Assembly: GCA_900770655.1 (NCBI GenBank)
Contig: CAAGLA010000038.1
Location: 1 to 64,000, forward strand
DNA length: 64,000 nucleotides
Direction: 5' to 3'
Source of the DNA: Bacteroidaceae bacterium
Lineage (GTDB): Bacteria > Bacteroidota > Bacteroidia > Bacteroidales > Bacteroidaceae
Below the pieces are notes generated by a model, which was given only the letters and a program-made list of their open reading frames with translations, did not search any database and was not told the origin of the DNA. Each line of letters starts with the position of its first letter. The stretch's first letter is position 1. Made by a program: the position numbers and the translations under genes. Shown piece after piece: positions 55,102 through 62,553 of the stretch.

Positions 55102-56364
55102 ATGAAGCTTAGAAGAGTTGTTGTAACAGGTCTTGGTGCCGTTTCGCCGTTAGGAAATGACGTTCCCACAACTTGGGAAAACGCTGTCAATGGTGTGAGT
55201 GGTGCAGGACCTATTACTCGTTTTGACAGTTACCTTTTCAAGACACAGTTCGCCTGTGAAGTCAAGAATTTCGACCCTACATCGGGAATGGACCGTCGTG
55301 AGGTAAGAAAGGTCGATGTCGATACCCATTATGGCGTAGCGTCGGCTGTTGAGGCTATTGTAGACAGTGGCCTTAATTTTGAAGAGGAAGACTGTAACCG
55401 TGTCGGTGTAATATATGGCGAGGGTATCGGCGGCATAAATGCGCTCGAAGACGAAATTAAGTCGTATGCTCTCAACCCCGACAACGGTCCGCGTTTTTCG
55501 CCCTTTATCATTACAAAGATGATATCCGATATGACTGCGGGTATCATATCTATACGTTATGGCTTGAAAGGCCCTAACTATGTAACGACATCGGCTTGTG
55601 CATCTTCGTCGAATGCATTGATAGATGCATACGACCAGATACGATTGAACAGGGCGGATATTATAGTTGCCGGCGGTGCCGAAGCTGCAATATGCCCCGT
55701 GGGTGTAGGCGGTTTCAATGCAATGCACGCATTGTCTACACGCAATGAAGACCCGGCGGGAGCCTCGCGTCCTTTCAGCAAGAGCCGGGATGGTTTTGTT
55801 ATGGCCGAAGGTGCGGCAACGCTTATCCTCGAAGAGTATGAACACGCAAAGGCGCGTGGCGCAAAGATATATGCCGAACTTGTCGGTACCGGTCTCACGG
55901 CCGATGCCTATCACATAACCTCGCCTCATCCCGAAGGAGAGGGGGCTATGAGGGTTATGAAAATGGCTCTCGACGAAGCCGGTTTGCCGTTCGACAGCGT
56001 AGATTACATTAATGTTCACGGAACATCTACCCCGTCCGGCGACATTGCCGAGGCTAAGGCGATAAAGAATCTGTTTGGCGAGCACGCCTTTAAACTCAAT
56101 ATCAGTTCAACAAAGTCGACTACAGGCCACCTTTTGGGTGCTGCAGGAGCTCTGGAAGCTCTGCTTACAGTGCTGGCTATTAAGAACAATATCGTTCCGC
56201 CTACAATAAACCACAGCAGCGATGACGAAGACCCTGAAATCGACTATAGGATGAACTTTACCTTTAACAAGGCCCAAGAGAGAGAGATAAATGTAGCTCT
56301 TTCAAATACGTTTGGCTTTGGTGGTCACAATGCAAGTATAGTGTTCAAGAAAATTGAGGGCTGA
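55102..56364 (+). CDS. fabF: 3-oxoacyl-ACP synthase II (FabF)
   Basis: A 420-residue ketosynthase that condenses malonyl-ACP with acyl-ACP in fatty acid elongation. The catalytic triad is visible: C166 in TSACASSSN, H306 in NVHGTST and H343 in TGHLLGAAG. The start is ATG 55102 (MKLRRVVVTGLGAVSPLG); the TTG at 55081 is not needed. It lies 32 bases after acpP and its stop overlaps the probable start of rnc. Nothing unusual. Confidence 0.96.
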   Translation: MKLRRVVVTGLGAVSPLGNDVPTTWENAVNGVSGAGPITRFDSYLFKTQFACEVKNFDPTSGMDRREVRKVDVDTHYGVASAVEAIVDSGLNFEEEDCNRVGVIYGEGIGGINALEDEIKSYALNPDNGPRFSPFIITKMISDMTAGIISIRYGLKGPNYVTTSACASSSNALIDAYDQIRLNRADIIVAGGAEAAICPVGVGGFNAMHALSTRNEDPAGASRPFSKSRDGFVMAEGAATLILEEYEHAKARGAKIYAELVGTGLTADAYHITSPHPEGEGAMRVMKMALDEAGLPFDSVDYINVHGTSTPSGDIAEAKAIKNLFGEHAFKLNISSTKSTTGHLLGAAGALEALLTVLAIKNNIVPPTINHSSDDEDPEIDYRMNFTFNKAQEREINVALSNTFGFGGHNASIVFKKIEG

Positions 56365-57091
56365 TAGGGTTTTTAGGAAACTGATAGATAAGATAAGGCT
56401 TCTTTCTTGCAAAGATAGGGAGTCTTATCTTATATTGTATACGATACTTGGGTATGTTCCCAAGAATATAGCCATATATAAGATGGCGATGACACATAGC
56501 TCTACAACTCTCAATGGCAATAAACTTCCTTGTAACGAGAGGCTGGAATTTCTTGGCGATGCGGTGCTCAGCTCCATTACAGCCGATTTGCTCTTCTCTA
56601 AGTTCGAAAATGAGCGAGAAGGCTTTCTGTCGAAATCGCGAAGCAATCTTGTCTGCCGTCAACAGTTAAACGAACTGGCTATAGAAATAGGCTTGGATAA
56701 GTTTGTGACTGCTTGCGGTCTTCCGCAGCAACACAATAACTATGTCTATGGCAATGCGTTGGAGGCTCTTATAGGCGCAATATACATAGACAAAGGCTAT
56801 GCTCATTGCCGGCGGTTTATGCTAGACAGGGTCTTTTCGCGATTGAAGGACTTAGACTCTGTTGTAAGAGCCGACAAGAACTACAAGAGCCGCCTGATTG
56901 AGTGGTCTCAGCGGAATCATAATACTGTGGAGTTCAAACTTGTCAGCGAGAAACTTCTTAAGGAGGGCCCCTTCTTTGTCAGTGATGTGTATGTTAATGA
57001 CGTGCTGTGCGGCTCCGGTTCCGGCTATTCAAAGAGAGAAAGCCAGCAGAAGGCTGCCAAGCAGGCTGTGGTAAAACTTGAAGTGGATTAA
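56354..57091 (+). CDS. rnc: Ribonuclease III
   Basis: A 245-residue double-strand-specific RNase that processes rRNA precursors and some mRNAs. The RNase III signature NERLEFLGDAVLSSI and the second acidic block YVYGNALEALIGAIYID are present, followed by a C-terminal dsRNA-binding domain (SGSGYSKRESQQKAAKQA). The start is probably TTG at 56354, overlapping the fabF stop; the first in-frame ATG is 43 codons in and would cut into the N-terminal helices seen in relatives. The 3' end overlaps the convergent folB by 4 bases. Confidence 0.93.
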   Translation: MRADRVFRKLIDKIRLLSCKDRESYLILYTILGYVPKNIAIYKMAMTHSSTTLNGNKLPCNERLEFLGDAVLSSITADLLFSKFENEREGFLSKSRSNLVCRQQLNELAIEIGLDKFVTACGLPQQHNNYVYGNALEALIGAIYIDKGYAHCRRFMLDRVFSRLKDLDSVVRADKNYKSRLIEWSQRNHNTVEFKLVSEKLLKEGPFFVSDVYVNDVLCGSGSGYSKRESQQKAAKQAVVKLEVD

Positions 57092-57462
57092 TCCTGTCTT
57101 CTGCTTTTCAGGGTTACGGCTGCTTTTAGTCTGTCTCCGCCCATAGGTGGGGTATCCTTGCTAAGGGTAATGGAAATGCTTTCTACTTGTGGAAATTTGC
57201 CATACACTCTTTCGCATATCCTGTTGCATACATTTTCCAGCAGTTTGGACTTGGTTTTCATCTCTTCGCATATCAGCCCGTAAACATCGGCATAGCTCAC
57301 GGTGCCGTCGATGCAGTCGCTGTTTGTGCAGCTGTAATCATTTATTCCCAATGAAATATCTATAGTGAACCACGCGCCAATCTCGTTCTCCTGTGGCATT
57401 ACTCCGTGGTTGGCATACAGGTGTATGTCACGGAGTTCTATTGTGTATTCTGTTATCTGCAT
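57088..57462 (-). CDS. folB: Dihydroneopterin aldolase
   Basis: A 124-residue enzyme of folate synthesis that converts dihydroneopterin to 6-hydroxymethyldihydropterin and glycolaldehyde. The start IELRDIHLYANHGVMPQENEIG has the family Y-A-x-H-G-x-x-x-x-E block, with the glutamate that binds the pterin. The C-terminal TLSKDTPPMGGD carries the catalytic lysine. It converges with rnc (4-base overlap) and lies downstream of the nrdJ terminator. Confidence 0.93.
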   Translation of the reverse strand: MQITEYTIELRDIHLYANHGVMPQENEIGAWFTIDISLGINDYSCTNSDCIDGTVSYADVYGLICEEMKTKSKLLENVCNRICERVYGKFPQVESISITLSKDTPPMGGDRLKAAVTLKSRRQD

Positions 57463-57477
57463 AGTGGCTTTTTAAAA

Positions 57478-57512
57478 GATGAAGAGTCTCTTTGATTTAA
57501 GGACTCTTCATC
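57478..57512 (-). terminator. Intrinsic terminator after nrdJ
   Basis: Arms GATGAAGAGTC (57478-57488) and GACTCTTCATC (57502-57512) form an 11-bp stem with a 13-base loop. On the - strand TTTTAAAAAG follows. It lies between the nrdJ stop and the folB start. Confidence 0.75.
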
Positions 57513-57549
57513 GGGGTATTTAAGTATTACGAAGTTATGATTCTTCTTT

Positions 57550-60081
57550 TTATCCGCACTTTGAGTAGCCACAGCCGGGACAGTGCAGGCAACCTTCTTC
57601 GAATATCAGCTGCTGTTTGCAGTTAGGGCACTTTTCGGCTGTTGATGTTCCGTCTTTAATGTAGCGTTTTAAGGCGCGTTCAACACCGTTCTTCCAAGTG
57701 TTGATGTTGTCCGAAGCAAGCTCTAACGAAGAAATGAGCTTGATTACCTGCTCTATAGGCATTTTGTAGCGTAATACTCCTGAGATGAGTTTTGCATAGT
57801 TCCAGAATTCGGGGTTGAATCGCTCCGACAATCCTTCGATTGTGGTCTTGTAGCCAATCTTGTTTTCGAACTGGAAGTCGTAACGCTTTGTTCCGTCTTC
57901 GTTGGTGTGCTTTATAATTATGCCGTGAGTTACATTTTTTGGAAGAGGAATGCCGTCTTCATCGTCTTGCTGTCCTGTGAATATCTCGTATGGTTCCCCG
58001 TTGAGCAATCCAATGAAGGCAACCCATTTCTCTTTGTTGTTCTGAAAACGTACGACGTCGGCTTCGAGTACTATTGGACGCACTTCTGTTATTGCCGGTT
58101 TCATATCTTCGGCCTTCTTCTCCTCTTTCTTGTTCTCTGTAGAAACCAGCACTCCGGCGCGTGAGCCGTCGCGGTAAACCGTACATCCCTTGCAGCCACA
58201 TCTCCAAGCTGTAACGTAGAGCTCGTTGACAAGTTTTTCGTCTACATTGTTCGGCAGGTTTATGGTGACACTGATAGAGTGGTCTACCCATTTCTGTATG
58301 CGTCCCTGCATCTGTACCTTTGCAACCCAGTCTATGTCGTTCGATGTTGCCTTGGCGTATGGTGAGCGTGCGACAATGTTGTCTATCTCAACCTGAGAGT
58401 ATTTCTTGTTGGTGTCGATACCCTCTTTCTTCATCCACTCTACGAACTTATGGTGGTAAACAATATATTCCTCAAATGTGTCGCCGTTTTCGTCGGTGAA
58501 GTCTACGTGTACTTCCGGGTCGTTGGGGTTTACCTTTCTGCGTCGCTTGTATACCGGCATAAACACGGGCTCAATGCCGGAAGTTGTCTGTGTCATAATG
58601 CTCACTGTTCCTGTGGGGGCAATTGTGAGGCAGGCTATGTTGCGTCGGCCGTACTTCTTCATCTCTTCGTACATAGCCGGATCGGCCTCTCTCAAGCGGC
58701 CTATAAAAGGATTGTTCTCTTCTCGTTTTATGTCGAATATTTCGAAAGCTCCACGTTCCTTTGCAAGGTTTACCGACGAGGCGTATGCTGCAATAGCCAG
58801 TGTCTTGTGTACATTTTCGGAAAATTCAATAGCCTTTTCGCTGCCGTAGCGCATTCCCATAGCTGCAAGCATATCTCCTTCGGCGGTTATGCCAACACCT
58901 GTGCGTCGGCCCATACTGCTCTTGCGGTAAATCTTTTCCCACAATCTCCTCTCGGCGCCTTTCACTTCGTCGCTTTCAGGGTCGCTGTCTATCTTGTTCT
59001 GTATAGCCTCAATCTTCTCCAGCTCTAGGTCAATAATGTCGTCCATAATACGCTGTGTCTTGGCAACGTGTGTCTTGAACAGGTCGTAGTCGAAGTAGGC
59101 TTCGGGGGTGAACGGGTTTACAACATACGAGAAGAGGTTAATTGCTATAAGGCGGCAAGAGTCGTATGGGCACAAAGGTATTTCGCCGCAGGGGTTGGTC
59201 GATACGGTCTCAAAGCCCAAGTCTGCATAACAATCGGGGATTGATTCTCTTTGTATCGTGTCCCAGAAAAGTACGCCCGGCTCTGCCGATTTCCAAGCGT
59301 TGTGTATGATTTTACCCCACAGTTGTCCCGCATTGATCTCTTTTGAGTATATGGGGTTTTCTGCGTTTATTGGGTATTGTTGTATGTATGGTCTCTCTTC
59401 GGTTACGGCTTTCATAAAGTCATCGTCGATTTTTACCGACACGTTTGCGCCTGTAACCTTTCCCTCCGTCATTTTCGCATCTATAAAGGCTTCTGCATCG
59501 GGGTGTTTTATGGAAACGCTGAGCATAAGTGCACCGCGCCTGCCGTCTTGAGCAACCTCGCGCGTTGAATTGGAGTATCTCTCCATAAATGGTACAAGAC
59601 CGGTAGAGGTTAGCGCAGAATTCTTTACCGGCGAACCTTTAGGTCGAATGTGTGAAAGGTCGTGGCCTACACCGCCGCGGCGTTTCATAAGTTGTACCTG
59701 CTCCTCGTCAATACGTATGATTCCGCCGTAGGAGTCGGCCTTCCCGTCCATTCCAATAACAAAACAGTTTGAAAGTGATGCTACTTGGAAGTCGTTCCCG
59801 ATTCCTGTCATTGGGCTGCCCGATGGCACGACGTATTTAAAGTGGTCGAGAAGATTGTAAACCTCTTGTGCTGTCATTGGGTTTTCATACTTCGATTCAA
59901 TGCGGGCAATTTCATTTGCAATTCTCCAGTGCATATCTTCCGGTGACTTCTCATAGATGGTGCCGTATGAATCCTTTACTGCATATTTGTTTACCCAAAC
60001 ACGTGCTGCAAGTTCGTCTCCATTGAAATACTCGAGTGCACTCTTGAATGCTTCGTCGTATGTGTAGCTCTTCTTTTCCAC
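57550..60081 (-). CDS. nrdJ: Adenosylcobalamin-dependent (class II) ribonucleoside-diphosphate reductase
   Basis: An 843-residue reductase that makes deoxyribonucleotides with an adenosylcobalamin-generated radical, needing no oxygen and no separate radical subunit. The substrate-binding SLSNCFVIG, the STNPCGEIPL active-site block and the phosphate-binding TIAPTGTVSIM are visible. The C-terminal tail has a metal-ribbon-like cysteine cluster (C818, C821, C831, C834, C837, C842), which may reduce the active-site disulfide. The start is GTG at 60081; no closer ATG fits. A good promoter lies at 60146-60177. I see no cobalamin riboswitch upstream. Confidence 0.93.
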   Translation of the reverse strand: MEKKSYTYDEAFKSALEYFNGDELAARVWVNKYAVKDSYGTIYEKSPEDMHWRIANEIARIESKYENPMTAQEVYNLLDHFKYVVPSGSPMTGIGNDFQVASLSNCFVIGMDGKADSYGGIIRIDEEQVQLMKRRGGVGHDLSHIRPKGSPVKNSALTSTGLVPFMERYSNSTREVAQDGRRGALMLSVSIKHPDAEAFIDAKMTEGKVTGANVSVKIDDDFMKAVTEERPYIQQYPINAENPIYSKEINAGQLWGKIIHNAWKSAEPGVLFWDTIQRESIPDCYADLGFETVSTNPCGEIPLCPYDSCRLIAINLFSYVVNPFTPEAYFDYDLFKTHVAKTQRIMDDIIDLELEKIEAIQNKIDSDPESDEVKGAERRLWEKIYRKSSMGRRTGVGITAEGDMLAAMGMRYGSEKAIEFSENVHKTLAIAAYASSVNLAKERGAFEIFDIKREENNPFIGRLREADPAMYEEMKKYGRRNIACLTIAPTGTVSIMTQTTSGIEPVFMPVYKRRRKVNPNDPEVHVDFTDENGDTFEEYIVYHHKFVEWMKKEGIDTNKKYSQVEIDNIVARSPYAKATSNDIDWVAKVQMQGRIQKWVDHSISVTINLPNNVDEKLVNELYVTAWRCGCKGCTVYRDGSRAGVLVSTENKKEEKKAEDMKPAITEVRPIVLEADVVRFQNNKEKWVAFIGLLNGEPYEIFTGQQDDEDGIPLPKNVTHGIIIKHTNEDGTKRYDFQFENKIGYKTTIEGLSERFNPEFWNYAKLISGVLRYKMPIEQVIKLISSLELASDNINTWKNGVERALKRYIKDGTSTAEKCPNCKQQLIFEEGCLHCPGCGYSKCG

Positions 60082-60145
60082 TTTTCTTTAAAGATTATTA
60101 TAGTTGCTATTTTCTTTTTTCTTGTTTTCTTTTTCAAATGCCTCG

Positions 60146-60177
60146 CAAATTTATAAATCAATTCTTTAATTACCAAA
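60146..60177 (-). promoter_or_regulatory. Promoter of nrdJ
   Basis: On the - strand TTTG (60177-60174), exactly 20 bases, then TAAATTTG (60153-60146), a full match to the Bacteroidetes consensus. The leader to the GTG start is about 60 bases and AT-rich. Confidence 0.72.
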
Positions 60178-60572
60178 TAAAATCTTTGTAACTTGTCAAC
60201 AGTATACAAAGTTTTCCTGAAAATTTTTTAAACCGTTGATAATCAAAGTTGTAGTATTTTACAATGCTTGAAAAGTTTTCCAAAAAGAAATTTTCTCTGA
60301 ATATATTTTAATAGTTGGTTTCCCTGAACTGCAGCCTATTGTAATATCTTTTCATAGCTTATAGGAATACCTGATTATACAAAAGTAGAGTACTAATTCT
60401 TCTTTGTCTCTGTTTAGCAGTTTTGCTTGATTGCCGGAAATTTTCTTTTTGGACATTCTGTCTTTTTTTTAGTTGTTGTGAAATTTTACTATGCGTTGGT
60501 TTTTGTAAGGAAATACGCTAATGAGATATTCGCTTTTTGGAAACTTTTCAGTAGGTCTATTTGCAGTGCGTA
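60178..60572. other. AT-rich intergenic region with inverted repeats, possible origin elements
   Basis: No gene is seen here. GAAAAGTTTTCCAAAAAG (60270-60287) recurs inverted with one base missing at 60533-60549, and CCAAAAAGAAATTTTC (60280-60295) recurs inverted with one mismatch at 60437-60452. DnaA-box-like words with two mismatches to TTATCCACA occur: TTATCAACG (- strand, 60242-60234) and TTGTCAACA. The 12-mer CGTTGATAATCA at 60234-60245 also appears upstream of dnaA at 62231-62242. AT-rich DNA gives such matches by chance fairly often. Confidence 0.35.
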
Positions 60573-60614
60573 TACAAAAACGGACAACCTCTTAAGAAGT
60601 TGTCCGTTTTTGTA
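60573..60614 (-). terminator. Intrinsic terminator of dnaA
   Basis: Arms TACAAAAACGGACAAC (60573-60588) and GTTGTCCGTTTTTGTA (60599-60614) form a perfect 16-bp stem with a 10-base loop. The U-run needed on the - strand is within the stem (GTTTTTGTA). It begins 16 bases after the dnaA stop codon. Confidence 0.82.
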
Positions 60615-60629
60615 CTATAGAATATTTGC

Positions 60630-62021
60630 TTATGCACTTTGCAGTGAGAGGTCTATTTCGTTGAGCTCGTTGCGGAACTGCTTGTCTGTATCGGCAAGGT
60701 TTGTTATTGTCTTGCAGGCGTGAAGAACTGTTGCGTGGTCTCTGTTTCCAATGTAAAGACCAATCTTTGATGTCGAGAGGTCGAGGTGCTTTTTTGCAAG
60801 GTACATTGCCACTTGGCGCACAAGTACCACTTCGCGCTTGCGCGATTTTGTATTAATCGCTTCTGGTTCAATTCCATAGTAGCCGGCGACCTTCTTTATT
60901 ATATCTTCTATGGTAATGCTCTTCTTCTCATAGTCGGAAAAATCGCCTACAATTCTGCGCGCAAGGTTTATATCAATATCGGCGTTGTTGATTGTTGAGT
61001 GTGCCATTATTGAGACAACAATTCCTTCCAAGTCGCGTATGCTTGCATCGACGTGCTGTGCTATGTAGCATATTACCTCTTCTGGGAATTTAAGCCCGTC
61101 GCGGTATACCTTGCTACGGAGAATGTTTTTGCGCAGTTCCAAGTCGGGCTTTTCTATTTCTGCTGTCATTCCCCATTTGAAACGGGTTATCAAACGCTCT
61201 TCCATACCTTGCAACATCGCAGGTGAACGGTCCGACGTCATAATCAGCTGTTTGCCGTTGAGATGCAAGTGGTTAAAAATATGGAAGAATGCGTTCTGGG
61301 TCTTTTGTAGACCCGCAAACTCCTGAATGTCATCAATGATTAGGACATCAATGCTTTGATAGAATCTCATAAAATCATTGAAGTTTTTCTGGAGTACAGA
61401 ATCGGTGTATTGCACTTGGAACAGGTGAGCCGAAACGTACAGAACCCTTAGGTTCGGGTGCAATTCTTTAATTCTAACACCTATAGCGTTTACAAGGTGT
61501 GTTTTTCCCACACCCGATGAACCATATATGAACAACGGGTTGAAAGCCCTTCCGGGTTTGTCGGCTACACTGACTGCTACTGAACGTGAAAGCCTGTTGC
61601 TTATACCCTCTACATAGTTGTCGAATGTATAACGGTTTATAAGCATTGAATCCAGCTCTTGCACACTGGCCTGCATTGCCGCAGGAGCGGAGTTTCCGCT
61701 GTTGCCCGAACCTCTGTTCTGCTTGTTGCTGTTGTCGGTACTAACTTCTACGCTCAAGTTGTTATCCTTGTCGGTGAGGACACTGTACATTAACTGTGTA
61801 CCGTTGCCCATCACTTTAAAGAGTGTTGAACGCAGAAGGTCGACAAAGTTGCCTTCGAGGAACTCATATACAAAATTGCTCTTTACCTGTATGGTAAGAG
61901 TGTTGCCTTCATACTTGAGCGGCTTGATATCGGCAAACCAAGTGGTGAAGGTTGCGTCGGAGACATTGTCGCGAATAATCTCCAAGCATTTATTCCATTT
62001 TGTATTGAGCAGTTGATTCAT
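60630..62021 (-). CDS. dnaA: Chromosomal replication initiator DnaA
   Basis: A 463-residue AAA+ initiator that opens oriC and recruits the helicase. Domain I lies at about 1-80, a linker rich in Ser/Asn/Gly at 95-125, then the ATPase with Walker [10 protein letters not shown] and Walker [10 protein letters not shown]. The C-terminal helix-turn-helix has [16 protein letters not shown], the DnaA-box recognition signature. It is flanked by two AT-rich gaps of over 500 bases, with a terminator on one side and a hairpin-bearing leader on the other. Confidence 0.97.
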   Translation of the reverse strand: MNQLLNTKWNKCLEIIRDNVSDATFTTWFADIKPLKYEGNTLTIQVKSNFVYEFLEGNFVDLLRSTLFKVMGNGTQLMYSVLTDKDNNLSVEVSTDNSNKQNRGSGNSGNSAPAAMQASVQELDSMLINRYTFDNYVEGISNRLSRSVAVSVADKPGRAFNPLFIYGSSGVGKTHLVNAIGVRIKELHPNLRVLYVSAHLFQVQYTDSVLQKNFNDFMRFYQSIDVLIIDDIQEFAGLQKTQNAFFHIFNHLHLNGKQLIMTSDRSPAMLQGMEERLITRFKWGMTAEIEKPDLELRKNILRSKVYRDGLKFPEEVICYIAQHVDASIRDLEGIVVSIMAHSTINNADIDINLARRIVGDFSDYEKKSITIEDIIKKVAGYYGIEPEAINTKSRKREVVLVRQVAMYLAKKHLDLSTSKIGLYIGNRDHATVLHACKTITNLADTDKQFRNELNEIDLSLQSA

Positions 62022-62514
62022 ATTCTTTTTCTTGGTTATGGCAGATAAAAATGAGGTGCGCTTTGCAGCACCTCTTGTCGTACCATTTCTATTGCAAATA
62101 TCGTCATAAATACAAGAAAATGCAAGCAGGAAAATAAGCCTGAATTTTTCTGTAAAATAATGTGCTGTATATCAGTGCTTTAAAAACGAGGATTTTGTCA
62201 AGGTTGTTGTATTGCGTTATTTTTTTTGCACGTTGATAATCAGTGAATTATATGGCTTTGCACACTTTTGTTCTATGGTGCAAAAATGGTCTGTATGCCC
62301 ATTTTCGTGCTGTGAATTGCCTTTTTGAAAGGGTAAGAGGTTTTGTGACAGCTTTTGTTTTTTTATTTAGAATAATTCTATATAAGGTCTAAAATTTGGT
62401 TATTAAAAAATAATTTCTTCAGTATGAATCTTGAACAAAAAAGTGGCATAATAGCTTGTTTTTTTAATATTCTTGGGTTTAATTATACGGGCGGAATTTT
62501 GTTCCCTATTACAT
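62022..62514. promoter_or_regulatory. AT-rich region upstream of dnaA with leader hairpin and weak promoter
   Basis: No gene is seen. A leader stem GAGGTGC/GCACCTC (62053-62059 with 62068-62074) lies 32 bases before dnaA. A possible - strand promoter is CTTG (62126-62123), 20 bases, GATATTTG (62102-62095), one mismatch in each element. The 12-mer CGTTGATAATCA is at 62231-62242. I find no exact DnaA box TTATCCACA. Confidence 0.4.
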
Positions 62515-62544
62515 AGAACAAGGTGACTTAAGTCACCTTGTTCT
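62515..62544 (-). terminator. 30-base palindrome after dnaX
   Basis: Bases 62515-62529 and 62530-62544 are exact inverted repeats centred on GACTTAAGTC, 9 bases after the dnaX stop. The expected U-run is missing on the - strand (TATGTAATAGG follows), so it may end transcription weakly or stabilise the 3' end. Confidence 0.55.
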
Positions 62545-62553
62545 TAACTTATT

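Noticed and set aside
55150..56085. 311-codon open frame on the - strand
   Set aside because: It is the reverse of fabF; codon structure and the FabF catalytic triad show that the + strand is coding.
60082..60600. Cobalamin riboswitch upstream of nrdJ
   Set aside because: No sequence resembling the B12 box and no suitable long-range fold was found in the AT-rich leader.
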